Assembly (NCBI GenBank): GCA_035569495.1
Contig: DATMMX010000019.1
Coordinates: 1-64,000 of the forward strand
Source: DASRDZ01 sp035569495
GTDB lineage: Bacteria > Chloroflexota > Dormibacteria > Aeolococcales > Aeolococcaceae
Direction of reading: 5' to 3'
DNA: 64,000 nucleotides
The translations under genes and the position numbers were made by a program. Shown here piece after piece: positions 53,440 to 62,110 of the stretch; the first letter of the stretch is position 1, and each line of letters starts with the position of its first letter. The notes beneath the pieces are model-generated. The model had not been told where the DNA came from. It ran no database searches and saw only the letters and a program-made list of their open reading frames with translations.

Positions 53440-55842
53440 TCAGGCGGGTGCCGCGACGAGGGTTTCGCTGTCCGCGGCCCAGCCGATGACACCGGCCTCC
53501 TTGAGCTCGGCGATCTCCTGCTCGGTGTAGCCCAGCTCAGCGAGGATCTCCCGCGTGTGCTCGCCGAGGGCGACGAACGGCAGGCCCGGCTCGCACGGCG
53601 TTTCCGAGAACTCCACCTGCGGACCGTGGCGCCAGTAGCGTCCCTCCGGCGCCTGCTCGGTGAAGGCGGGATGCTGCGTCGGCACCATGAAGCCGATCGC
53701 GGTGGTGTGCGCGTCCTCGTGGAGGAAGCGCTTGTGGTTGGCGCCGTCGGCGACCACGCAGCCCACGTCGGCGGCGGTCAGCAGCGACTCCCATTCGGCT
53801 GCGCTGCGCTGCGCGAACACCGGCTCCAGCGCCTCGCCGAGCGCGCTGCGGTTGTCGTAGCGCGCGGGCTCGGTGGCGAAGCGCTCGTCGGCGAGCAGCG
53901 CCGCGCATCCCGCCGCGTTGCAGAAGGCGGCGAACTCGTCGTCGTGCGGCGCGGCGAGGAAGACCCAGCCCTCGCTGCACTCGTAGAGTCGATACGTCGC
54001 CTGCAGCCCGAGCTGGCGCCGGTCGGCGGTGCGCCGCGGCGGCTTGCCGTCGTACTCGAAGGCGTCGTCCGAGTTGCAGTAGACGATTGAGTTCATCATG
54101 GTCGTCTCCATGTACTGCCCCTTGCCGGTGCGCCACTTGGCGGCCAGGCCGAGCATCAGCGCGGTGCCGACGCCGCTTCCCGAGATGGGGTCTGGCGACT
54201 GGTCGCCCATGGGGATGTTGCCCTCGCCGGACTGGAACACCGAGTTGCCGGTCAGCGCGCCCATGGTGGGGTTGAACGCGGCGCGCGCCGAGTGCGGGCC
54301 GGTCGAGCCGTACGACCCCGCGTACAGGTAGACGAGCTGCGGGTTGACGGCGCTGCAGGTCGCGTAGTCGAGGCCGAGCCGCGGCGGCACGTCGGGGCGG
54401 AAGTTGTGCATCAGCGCGTCGGCGCGGGCCACCAGCCGGTGCAGGATCTCCTGCCCCTTCGGCGCCTTGAGGTCGAGGGCGATCGACTGCTTGCCCTGCA
54501 TGCAGCGGATCATGTTCTCGTTGGTGGGCATGGAGCGGAACGGGTCACCGGTGAGCGGCTCCACCTTGATGACGCGGGCGCCGAGGTCGGCGAGCAGCGC
54601 GCCGGAGAACGGCGCGGCAAGGTACGCGGCGAGCTCCAACGTGGTCACGCCCTCGAGCGGGCGGCGCGGATTCGCGCTCGGGGTGATCTCGTTGCGCGGC
54701 CGCGAAGCGCTCGCCAGCACCTCGGCAGTGTGCTGGCCCGGCTGCGGTGCGGGCGTGCCGACCTGTGCGGGTGTGCCGTCCATCTTGACGATGGCGCCGA
54801 CCTGCTTCATGCGCCCGACGCGCGGGTCGTCGACCTCGACGATGTGCCCGTTGTGGATGAACTGCGGGTGGTGGATCGCCTCCTGCGTCGACTCCATCAC
54901 CTCGCCGCAGACGTCGGGGTTGGCGACGTAGACCTCCATCCACTCCACCGACGTCTTCTCCTTCATGCGCGCCACGATCAGCTCGTTGAGGGCGACGCGG
55001 TCGGCGTCGTCGGGGAAGCGGAACGGCGCGGCCTTGAAGCGCTCGTCGGCGAAGATCCAGTCGAAGCCGATGGCGTGCATCCAGGCCCTGAAGAGGTTGA
55101 GCTGGACGTGCGAGTGCATGATCCAGCGACCGTCCTTGCACTCGGTGCAGAGGTGCGCGGGGTTGCCACCGGCGATGTCGCTCTCGCGGCGCTGCACCGG
55201 GTAGGCGACCGGCGGCAGCTCCTCACCATCGAAGCGGCGCCAGGGGTTGTTCGGCGAGGTGACGCCGCGCAGCAGGCTGGTGTCGAGCCGCTGCCCGCGC
55301 CCCGTGAGCGACACCACGCGCAGCGCCGCCAGCAGCGCCTGCACCGTGAACATCGCGGTGTGGTACGAGGTGTCGTTGACGGCGCGGTAGTTGGGACGGC
55401 CGTCCTGCCAGCCGCCCTGGTCGCGCATGCGGCCCGACCGGGCGTTGACGATGCCGTCGTAGGCGCGCAGGTTGCGGTATGGACCGTCCTGTCCGAACGC
55501 GGAGATGGAGACGTAGACGAGCTGCGGATTGAGCTGCGACGCACGCGTATAGCCGATGCCCATGCGGTCCGCCTCGCCGGGGCGGAGGCTCTCGATGAGC
55601 ACGTCCGCGCCGCCGATCAGCCGGGCCATCTCCTCGGACGCGGCGTCGAGCTCGATGCTCTTCTTGCCGCGGTTCCAGAGCAGGTAGGCGGGGTGCAGCC
55701 AGTTGGGGTCACCCCCCGCGGGCTCCACCCGGATCACCTCGGCGCCGAAGTCGGCGAGGATCATGGTCGCCAGCGGGCCGGCCATGCCCTGGGTGAAGTC
55801 GAGAACGCGTATGCCCTGAAGGGCTTGGGGAGTGCTCTGCAT
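53440..55842 (-). CDS. Double CoA-transferase: two CaiB/BaiF domains in one chain
   Basis: 800 residues made of two complete family III domains. Domain 1 (about 8-375): LQGIRVLDFTQGMAGPLATMILADFGAEVIRVEP, VLIESLRPGEADRMGIGY, ISAFGQDGPYRNLRAYDG. Domain 2 (about 392-790): LEGVTTLELAAYLAAPFSGALLADLGARVIKVEP, ALMHNFRPDVPPRLGLDY, AGSYGSTGPHSARAAF and MGDQSPDPISG. Most relatives are about 400 residues and work as interlocked dimers; here both halves of the dimer may come from one polypeptide. The ATG lies 8 bp after CATAAT (55856-55851), so the mRNA is probably leaderless. Confidence 0.9.
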   Translation of the reverse strand: MQSTPQALQGIRVLDFTQGMAGPLATMILADFGAEVIRVEPAGGDPNWLHPAYLLWNRGKKSIELDAASEEMARLIGGADVLIESLRPGEADRMGIGYTRASQLNPQLVYVSISAFGQDGPYRNLRAYDGIVNARSGRMRDQGGWQDGRPNYRAVNDTSYHTAMFTVQALLAALRVVSLTGRGQRLDTSLLRGVTSPNNPWRRFDGEELPPVAYPVQRRESDIAGGNPAHLCTECKDGRWIMHSHVQLNLFRAWMHAIGFDWIFADERFKAAPFRFPDDADRVALNELIVARMKEKTSVEWMEVYVANPDVCGEVMESTQEAIHHPQFIHNGHIVEVDDPRVGRMKQVGAIVKMDGTPAQVGTPAPQPGQHTAEVLASASRPRNEITPSANPRRPLEGVTTLELAAYLAAPFSGALLADLGARVIKVEPLTGDPFRSMPTNENMIRCMQGKQSIALDLKAPKGQEILHRLVARADALMHNFRPDVPPRLGLDYATCSAVNPQLVYLYAGSYGSTGPHSARAAFNPTMGALTGNSVFQSGEGNIPMGDQSPDPISGSGVGTALMLGLAAKWRTGKGQYMETTMMNSIVYCNSDDAFEYDGKPPRRTADRRQLGLQATYRLYECSEGWVFLAAPHDDEFAAFCNAAGCAALLADERFATEPARYDNRSALGEALEPVFAQRSAAEWESLLTAADVGCVVADGANHKRFLHEDAHTTAIGFMVPTQHPAFTEQAPEGRYWRHGPQVEFSETPCEPGLPFVALGEHTREILAELGYTEQEIAELKEAGVIGWAADSETLVAAPA

Positions 55843-55850
55843 CGCTATCT

Positions 55851-55881
55851 ATTATGTGCATAGTAGGTAGGAAAACACCAA
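55851..55881 (-). promoter_or_regulatory. Promoter of the double CoA-transferase operon
   Basis: Minus-strand CATAAT (55856-55851) with TTGGTG (55881-55876) at a long 19-bp spacing. The plus-strand spacer reads CATAGTAGGTA, an 11-base identity with the element upstream of amidohydrolase 2 at 45872. The -10 box is well placed for a leaderless start at 55842. Confidence 0.45.
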
Positions 55882-55912
55882 CCTCCCGGAGGGGGGTCAT
55901 TCCTGGGAGCGT

Positions 55913-56893
55913 TTATCCCTCGGAATTTTTATCCCTACGCGCCGTACAGGCGAACTCGAAGCGGAGCCGCCGAACGTTCCGGGGATCGTCCCCCCTCCGG
56001 CGCAGGTCCCGATCAAACACCCGCACCACCGAGTTCCCCGCCACATCCTCCAGCGCGCTATCCACGACGACCCACATCGCCGAATCCCCCCAAGGCCGCT
56101 CCGGCACAAACCCCCACGACCGCTCACCCTCGCCCACGACGACCCGCCCGGCCACCCGCGCCCCCGCCCCGTCCTCGACCCACACGCACCGCCCCAGCAG
56201 CGCATGGTCCAGCGGCCGCTCCAACTCCACAACGAGCGGCTCCCGCGACCCCACCGCGGGCGCCCGCACCCCCCACGCCCCCGGCTCCACACGCGCGCGC
56301 ACCGCATCCCCAACGCGGTACCGATGCACCGCGCCCGACCGAAGCTCCCGTCCCGCAGCATCGCGAAACTCCACCCCCACGCGCAATACCACCGACTCCC
56401 CCGCGACCAGCGGATACCCCCCCTCCTCATGCGGCACCAACCCCCGCTTGATCCTCCCCGGATCGAGAAACACCGTGAGCCGTCGGTGCCCCCGATCCCA
56501 CAGCTCCGGTTCCATGTGCAGGAACGTCCGAACCAGCACCTCCCCCGTGTCGCCGCGCAGCATCTGCACCGCCCGCGCCGCCCACCCCTCGCTCATCGGC
56601 GCGGAAAAGTGCACATAGATCCGCAGCAGGTTGAGCGGCACCTCATCGCCGCTGGGATGAATGCCCACTACCTCGGTGGTCGCCTCGCCCACCACGCCCG
56701 GCCGCTCGATCGTCCCCACCACCACGCCTTCGACCAGCAGCGCATACACCTCCCCGTCGACGAAGGGGAACCGCGGCACGAACCGCACCCCGTCGCCCTC
56801 GGGCTCAAAGGAGCCCGCCATCGGCTGCACCCCATCCGCGGCGAAACGGGCGGGGACAACGCCGAGCGCCCCGGGCGGCACCCCCCGCGCCAC
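55913..56893 (-). CDS. Hypothetical Ig-like/beta-rich protein
   Basis: About 326 residues, almost all predicted strands: GVRFVPRFPFVDGEVYALLVEG, LNLLRIYVHFSAPMSEGWAARAVQML, HRRLTVFLDPGRIKRGLVPHE, GESVVLRVGVEFRDAAGREL, REPLVVELERPLDHALLGRCVWVE and VVVDSALEDVAGNSVVRVFD. This repeats an SbsA-Ig-like pattern (NLLRIYVHFSAPM; DVAGN). No signal peptide is visible. GTG at 56893 is the first standard start past the preceding gene; a few conserved-looking residues (QLGWAGGCL) lie just before it, so the true start may be nonstandard. The 3' end precedes the CoA-transferase by 70 bp. Function unknown. Confidence 0.65.
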   Translation of the reverse strand: MARGVPPGALGVVPARFAADGVQPMAGSFEPEGDGVRFVPRFPFVDGEVYALLVEGVVVGTIERPGVVGEATTEVVGIHPSGDEVPLNLLRIYVHFSAPMSEGWAARAVQMLRGDTGEVLVRTFLHMEPELWDRGHRRLTVFLDPGRIKRGLVPHEEGGYPLVAGESVVLRVGVEFRDAAGRELRSGAVHRYRVGDAVRARVEPGAWGVRAPAVGSREPLVVELERPLDHALLGRCVWVEDGAGARVAGRVVVGEGERSWGFVPERPWGDSAMWVVVDSALEDVAGNSVVRVFDRDLRRRGDDPRNVRRLRFEFACTARRDKNSEG

Positions 56894-56931
56894 CAGGCAG
56901 CCGCCCGCCCAACCGAGCTGGACCCGCGTGC

Positions 56932-58047
56932 TCAGAGCGAGGCGGTGCTGTACGAGTGCAGGTCGACGTGCCCGTCGATGCGCTGCAGCATCAGCACGTG
57001 CTCGTCGTTGAGCACCGCCATGCGTCCCACGCCCTCGTGGGGCAGCGCCTGGCGCGGCGCGCCAACCGGCTCGTGGGGAGTGGTCAGCGCCTCCTGCCCG
57101 TCGAGGTCGCGCCGCGACAGCCGGTACAGCTCGTGGCGGCTGTTCGACACCAGGAGGTACTCCTCGCCATCGCGGCGGTAGGCGACCATGCCCAGCGGCG
57201 TGTTCATCGCGCCCAGCTCGGCGACGGTGTGGCCGCGCGCCTGGCGGGTGCCGCGCAGGTCGTCCAGCGAGAACCTGACGATCGGCGTGCAGGTGTAGCT
57301 GGCCAGCACGCTCATGTCGTCGCCGTAGGCCACGAAGTTCCTGATCGGGGAATGGGTCTCCCATTTGCCGTGGGAGACGTGGAAGATCTCCAGCGTGCTC
57401 GACCGCGCGTCGCCGCGGAAGGGGAAGGGGATCTGCCGTAGCGTCGAGGTGAACTCCTCGTTGGAGGCGCCGGCGACGATCACCGTGCCGTCGAGGTAGC
57501 CGATGTCGGTGACGGTGATGCTGCGCAGCGGCTCGCGGACGAGCTGCAGCAGGGTGCCGCGCGCGTCGTAGGGCTGGCCGCCGGGCTCGTCGTCGCGGAG
57601 GACGCGGATGTCCTTGCGCTCGTCGCCGTCGGCGGGGGCGTCCTCGATCGGCGCCTGGGCGAAGGGCACGTCGCGCAGCGGCACCTCGGTGAGCTCGTCG
57701 CTGTCGACGCGGACCACCAGCGGGATGGCGCCGTCGCCGCGGCCGCGCGTCACCGACAGGTACACGCCCTGGGTGCCGGGGTCGACCGCCATGTCGCGGA
57801 TGTCGACGTCCTCCACCGGGCAGCCCAGCCAGGCGGCCAGCCGCTCGTCGAGGCGCTCGACGTCGAGGGATGTGGCGCGCGTCGCGGGCAGGGCCTCGAC
57901 GGCGATGGCGAAGATGGTCGCGCCCACGCTGTCGGCGAGGAGAAGGATGCTCTCCGGGCCGAAGGCGATCGGCCCCGCCGACCTGATGTTCGGGGTGCCC
58001 ACCGCCAGGCCGTACCCGACCGCCTGATCCGAGCTGCGAATGGCCAT
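56932..58047 (-). CDS. Hypothetical beta-propeller-like protein, 371 aa
   Basis: From ATG at 58047 with GGAG upstream. Repeated strand units with Asp and aromatic ends (GPESILLLADSVGATIFAIAV, VYLSVTRGRGDGAIPLVVRVDSDEL, SITVTDIGYLDGTVIVAGAS, LASYTCTPIVRFSLDDL, EEYLLVSNSRHELYRLSRRDL, EHVLMLQRIDGHVDLHSY) suggest a six- or seven-bladed propeller of soluble, cytoplasmic type. It resembles proteins that report on a bound ligand or act as scaffold, but I recognise no named family. It is followed by the Ig-like gene, 38 bp away, and diverges from amidohydrolase 3. Confidence 0.65.
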   Translation of the reverse strand: MAIRSSDQAVGYGLAVGTPNIRSAGPIAFGPESILLLADSVGATIFAIAVEALPATRATSLDVERLDERLAAWLGCPVEDVDIRDMAVDPGTQGVYLSVTRGRGDGAIPLVVRVDSDELTEVPLRDVPFAQAPIEDAPADGDERKDIRVLRDDEPGGQPYDARGTLLQLVREPLRSITVTDIGYLDGTVIVAGASNEEFTSTLRQIPFPFRGDARSSTLEIFHVSHGKWETHSPIRNFVAYGDDMSVLASYTCTPIVRFSLDDLRGTRQARGHTVAELGAMNTPLGMVAYRRDGEEYLLVSNSRHELYRLSRRDLDGQEALTTPHEPVGAPRQALPHEGVGRMAVLNDEHVLMLQRIDGHVDLHSYSTASL

Positions 58048-58094
58048 CGTCGCTCTCCTCACCGCTGCCGATCTCTGCGCATCCTAGCACCGGC

Positions 58095-58123
58095 TTCCAA
58101 TCAAGGTTGTTGATGTTCATAAT
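58095..58123 (+). promoter_or_regulatory. Promoter of amidohydrolase 3
   Basis: TTCCAA (58095-58100), 17-bp spacer and CATAAT (58118-58123), ending 40 bp before the ATG. The spacer is AT-rich (GTTGTTGATGTT). The full GATCAT element is not present. Confidence 0.45.
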
Positions 58124-58163
58124 CGCCAGGAAAGCGGCGGCGAGACGGTCTGGAGGCGAGCCC

Positions 58164-59288
58164 ATGCAATACCAGGTGATCTCCACCGACAACCACATCA
58201 ACGAGCCGCCCGGCACCTACGTCGACCGCGTCCCCGCTGCGCTGCGCGACCGGGCGCCGCGGATCATGCGCGGCCCCGACGGCGGCGACGGCTGGAGCTT
58301 CGACGGCAAGCCGCCCAAGACCACCTTCGGGCTCGGCGCGGTGGGGGCGACCAGCGAGCAGAACTACAAGCAGTACCGCACCGGCGGGATCAAGTTCGAG
58401 GAGCTGCTCCCCGGCAACTACGAGGGCGCCGCCCACATCAAGGACAACGAGCGCGACGGCGTCGACGCGGCCACCATCTACCCCGCCGCGGTGGGCGCGG
58501 CCTACGGTCTGCAGGACCGCGAGCTGGCCCTGGCCTGCGTGCGCGCCTACAACGACTGGCTGATCGAGGACTTCTGCTCCGCCGATCCCAAGCGGCTGCT
58601 CTCGCTGCCGTTCATGCCCGTGGACGACGGCATCGAGACGATCGTGCGCGAGGCCGAGCGGGTGGTCGCCAAGGGCGCCGCGGGCCTCTACCTGCCGCTG
58701 CCCGACGTGGCCTACCACGACGCCATGTACGCCCCGCTCTGGAAGGTGGCCGTCGAGGCGCGCATCCCGGTGACCATCCACCGGGTTGGGGTCAACAAGC
58801 GCCAGAACGTCGAGGCCGTGCTCGACGCGGCGCCCGGCCTCAACGTGGTCGGCATCGTGCAGCGCTTCTTCTCGGCGATCAACCCGATCAGCAACATCAT
58901 CTTCACCGGGCTCTTCGAGCGCTTCCCCGACCTGGTCTTCGTCGCCGCGGAGGTGAACTGCGCCTGGCTACCCGCGCTGGCCCAGCAGATGGACTCGGAG
59001 TTCGAGCGGATGCGCCACTGGTCGAACCTGCCCTTCACCAAGCAGCCGAGCAGCTACCTGGGCAAGAACGTGTTCGTCACCATCCTCGACGACTTCGTCG
59101 GCTGCAACATGGCCAAAACCGACCCGGTGCTCGCCGCTGCCACAATGTTCTCCAGCGACTACCCGCACAGCACCACGCTGTGGCCGCGCAGCAAGGAGTA
59201 CATCGCCAAGATGACCGACGGCATGAGCGCCGACACGCGCCACGCCATCCTGGCCGGCAACGCTGTGCGCGCCTACGGGCTGAACTAG
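58164..59288 (+). CDS. Amidohydrolase_2 family metal hydrolase/decarboxylase, copy 3
   Basis: 374 residues from ATG at 58164 with GGAGG 7 nt upstream; an earlier ATG would add a basic tail without match. D-x-H in YQVISTDNHINEPPGTY, GPDGGDGWSFDGKPPKTTFGL, TIHRVGVNK with the barrel His, FVAAEVNCAWLPALAQQMD and MFSSDYPHSTTLWPRS with the late metal Asp. A close paralogue of copy 2 (45920); the GPDGGDGWSFDGKPPK stretch is identical. Followed by a DHA2 MFS gene 30 bp later. Confidence 0.88.
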   Translation: MQYQVISTDNHINEPPGTYVDRVPAALRDRAPRIMRGPDGGDGWSFDGKPPKTTFGLGAVGATSEQNYKQYRTGGIKFEELLPGNYEGAAHIKDNERDGVDAATIYPAAVGAAYGLQDRELALACVRAYNDWLIEDFCSADPKRLLSLPFMPVDDGIETIVREAERVVAKGAAGLYLPLPDVAYHDAMYAPLWKVAVEARIPVTIHRVGVNKRQNVEAVLDAAPGLNVVGIVQRFFSAINPISNIIFTGLFERFPDLVFVAAEVNCAWLPALAQQMDSEFERMRHWSNLPFTKQPSSYLGKNVFVTILDDFVGCNMAKTDPVLAAATMFSSDYPHSTTLWPRSKEYIAKMTDGMSADTRHAILAGNAVRAYGLN

Positions 59289-59318
59289 CTGACCGAGCAG
59301 CGAGGCACGGCCGTCAGG

Positions 59319-60896
59319 GTGGTCCACCCGTCGCGCGCGCGATGGGCCGCCCTGGCCGTGCTGTGCCTCAGCCTGCTCATCGTCTCGATCGACAACGGCG
59401 TCCTCAACGTCGCCCTGCCCAGCCTGGTGCGCAGCCTGGGAGCGACGCCGTCGCAGCTGCAGTGGATCGTCGACGCCTACACCCTGGTGTTCGCCGGACT
59501 GCTCTTCACCGGCGGCGCGCTGGGCGACCGCTTCGGCCGCCGCGGGGTGATGAGCGCCGGCCTGGTCATCTTCGGCGTCGGCTCGCTGCTGGCGGCGCTG
59601 TCGAGCAGCGCCGGCGAGCTGATCGCCTGGCGCGCGCTGCTCGGCGTCGGCGCGGCGCTGGTCATGCCCGCGACGCTGTCAATCCTGGTCAACGTTTTCA
59701 CCGAGCCGCGCCAGCGCCGCCGGGCGATCGCCTACTGGACGCTGATGAACGCCACCGGCTCCTTCATCGGGCCGATGGTGGGCGGGCTGCTGCTGCGCAA
59801 CTTCTCCTGGGGCGCCTGCTTCCTGATCAACGTGCCCGTGGTGGTGCTGGCGCTCTCGCTGCAGCGCCGCTTCGTGCCCACGTCGCGGGATCCCGACGCG
59901 GCGCGCTTCGACCTGCCAGGGGCCATGCTGTCGACGCTGATGCTCGGCGCGCTGCTCTGGGCGATCATCGAGGGCCCGGCCTACGGGTGGATGTCGCCGC
60001 AGATCATCGGCGGCTTCGCCGCGTCGGCGCTGCTGCTGGCCGGCTTCGTGAGCCGCGAGCGGCGCACCGCGGCGCCGATGCTCGACCTGGCCATCCTCCG
60101 CTCGCCGCAGCTCACCGCGGCCGCGGTGGCGACGACCGTCGCATTCATGGCCATGATCGGCGGCATGTTCCTGGTGCAGCAGAGCCTGCAGATCGTCAAG
60201 GGGTACCCGCCACTCACCGCCGCACTGGCCACCTCGGGGCCGATCACCACCGTCAACTTCCTGCTCATGCCGCGGGCGCCGTGGCTGACCGAGCGATTCG
60301 GCGCGCGCTGGATGATCGCGGCCGGGTGCGGCTGCGTCAGCATCGCCTCGCTGGTCATCGCCACCACCACGGTGAGCTCGGGATATCTCAACCTGCTCAT
60401 CGGCTTCTCGCTCATGGCGGTGGCCTTCAGCGTGTTCGTGCCGGCCAGCACCGAGGCGATCATGACCGCGGTGCCCAAGGAGAAGGCGGGCGGCGCCTCG
60501 GCGGTCAACCAGACCACGCGACAGCTCGGCTCGGCCCTCGGCGTCGCCATCGGCGGCAGCATCGCCGCGTCCGCATACGTCGGGGCGTTTCCAGCGCGCG
60601 TGGCGGGTGTGCCGCAGCAGGCGGTGCAGCAGGCGGGCGGGTCGATCACCGGCGCGCTCGACGCGGCCCGCGGCCTGGCCGGTTCGGCGCACGACGCGCT
60701 GCTCGGCGCCGCGCACGCGGCCTTTCAGCACGGCGTCACCACAGCGCTGATCACCTCGGTGGTGCTGGCGGCGCTGTCGGCGGTCTTCGCCGCCGTGGCC
60801 ATCCCGGCGCGGCGCTCCACCATTCCGGCGATCGACGCCTCGCCCGCGGTCGTCGCCGTCGAGGTCGCGCCGCTGCCCGGTGAGAGCGTCGCCTAG
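59319..60896 (+). CDS. MFS transporter, DHA2 (EmrB/QacA-like) 14-TM type
   Basis: 525 residues from GTG at 59319: LAVLCLSLLIVSIDNGVLNVALPSLVRSLG (helix 1 with the Asp typical of DHA2), SQLQWIVDAYTLVFAGLLFTGGALGDRFGRRGVM, and LMNATGSFIGPMVGGLLLRNFSWGACFLINVPV. About 14 hydrophobic segments. Co-directional with amidohydrolase 3 and probably co-transcribed, so it may move that enzyme's substrate or product. Overlaps the convergent DoxX gene by 4 bp. Confidence 0.9.
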   Translation: MVHPSRARWAALAVLCLSLLIVSIDNGVLNVALPSLVRSLGATPSQLQWIVDAYTLVFAGLLFTGGALGDRFGRRGVMSAGLVIFGVGSLLAALSSSAGELIAWRALLGVGAALVMPATLSILVNVFTEPRQRRRAIAYWTLMNATGSFIGPMVGGLLLRNFSWGACFLINVPVVVLALSLQRRFVPTSRDPDAARFDLPGAMLSTLMLGALLWAIIEGPAYGWMSPQIIGGFAASALLLAGFVSRERRTAAPMLDLAILRSPQLTAAAVATTVAFMAMIGGMFLVQQSLQIVKGYPPLTAALATSGPITTVNFLLMPRAPWLTERFGARWMIAAGCGCVSIASLVIATTTVSSGYLNLLIGFSLMAVAFSVFVPASTEAIMTAVPKEKAGGASAVNQTTRQLGSALGVAIGGSIAASAYVGAFPARVAGVPQQAVQQAGGSITGALDAARGLAGSAHDALLGAAHAAFQHGVTTALITSVVLAALSAVFAAVAIPARRSTIPAIDASPAVVAVEVAPLPGESVA

Positions 60897-61327
60897 TCGC
60901 GCCTGGCGCCGAGCACCAGGTCCATGCCGATGCCCAGCATCCAAATGTCCTTGCTGACCGCGATTCCGGCCGGAGTCGGCCAGAAGCTGCGCGGCTCGTG
61001 CAGTGCCGGTGTGCGCAGGTACATCGCAAGCAGGCTGCCCGAGAAGGCGGTCAGCGCGGCACCGGCGAGCGCGCCGGGCACCACCGGGGCGAGCAGCGCG
61101 GCGCCCAGGGCGATCTCGGATCCGGCCAGGAGTTTCATGAACTTCTGCGGCGGCAGCTTGCCCAGGAAGGGGAAGGCGCCGGCGGCGAAGGCGTGGGTCT
61201 GGGTGGCGCGCGCCTCGTCGGCGTTCCACTTGCCCGTGCCGGAGTGGAGGATGAAGGCGCCGGTGGCGATGCGACCGGCGAGGTTGCGGGTGGAGAGGCG
61301 CGGCCTGGTCACGGTCGAAGCCTGCAT
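60893..61327 (-). CDS. DoxX family membrane protein
   Basis: 144 residues with four hydrophobic segments: LAGRIATGAFILHSGTGKW, FMKLLAGSEIALGAALLAPVVPGALAGAALTAFSGSLLAMYL, and IWMLGIGMDLVLG. The first helix with H-S-G and the ALAG..LT.FS stretch are DoxX-like. The family is tied to quinone or thiol redox at the membrane, but a specific role here is not evident. Divergent from the TetR gene at 61445. Confidence 0.82.
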   Translation of the reverse strand: MQASTVTRPRLSTRNLAGRIATGAFILHSGTGKWNADEARATQTHAFAAGAFPFLGKLPPQKFMKLLAGSEIALGAALLAPVVPGALAGAALTAFSGSLLAMYLRTPALHEPRSFWPTPAGIAVSKDIWMLGIGMDLVLGARRD

Positions 61328-61444
61328 GGCGCTCGATCCTCCGTGGGTGTGTTCGGCTTGGACGCAAACGGGGTGTCGTCCCCGGTTCCGCGATCCTACC
61401 AGGAAACGGGGAGTGCTCGCCGGTTAGGCGGTACCCTAGGCCCC

Positions 61445-62110
61445 GTGTCCTGCCCCGAGCCGCCCGAGGCGCGCCTGCGCGCCGACGCCGCCCGCAACCG
61501 CGCGGCGCTGCTCGGCGCGGCCCGCCGGGTCTACGCCGAGCGCGGTCTCGACGCGCCGCTCGACGAGATCGCCCGTGAGGCCGGGGTCGGCAACGCCACC
61601 CTCTACCGCCACTTCCCCGGCCGCTGCGCCCTCGCCGGCGCGGTCTTCGCCGAAGCGCTGCAGCAGGTGATCGACGCCGCCGAGGCCGCCCTCGCCGACC
61701 CCGACCCCTGGCAGGGCTTCGCCCGCCACGTCACCTTCCTGTGCCGCCTCCAGGCCACCGACCGCGCCGTCGCCGACCTGATGACCACCGAGATGGGCGG
61801 CGCCCCCGACCTCGAAGCGCTGCGCGACCGCGCCCAGCAGGGCTTCGTCCGGCTCGCCGAGCGGGCCAGGGCGGCGGGCGCGTTGCGCCAGGACTTCGTG
61901 CCGGAGGACCTGGTGCTGGTGCTGATGGCCAACGCGGGCGTGGTCCACCGCACCGCCGCCGCGGCGCCGGAGGCGTGGAACCGGTTCGTCGACCTGGTGC
62001 TCGACGGATTGCGCAGCGGTTCGTCGACCCGCGCGGCGGCGCCCTGCCCGGGCGCGGACTCGGTGCGGCGGGCGATGGCGCAGCGCGGCGAGGTGCTCGG
62101 CTACAGCTGA
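61445..62110 (+). CDS. TetR/AcrR family regulator
   Basis: 221 residues from GTG at 61445. HTH: RNRAALLGAARRVYAERGLDAPLDEIAREAGVGNATLYRHFPGRCALAGAVF-type stretch at about 16-65. The ligand domain is helical (FARHVTFLCRLQATDRAVADLMTTEM, PEDLVLVLMANAGVVHRT) and resembles SbtR/TetR_C_33-type repressors. TACCCT lies just before the start, so the leader is short or absent. Divergent from DoxX, convergent with the next MFS (10-bp overlap). Confidence 0.9.
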   Translation: MSCPEPPEARLRADAARNRAALLGAARRVYAERGLDAPLDEIAREAGVGNATLYRHFPGRCALAGAVFAEALQQVIDAAEAALADPDPWQGFARHVTFLCRLQATDRAVADLMTTEMGGAPDLEALRDRAQQGFVRLAERARAAGALRQDFVPEDLVLVLMANAGVVHRTAAAAPEAWNRFVDLVLDGLRSGSSTRAAAPCPGADSVRRAMAQRGEVLGYS

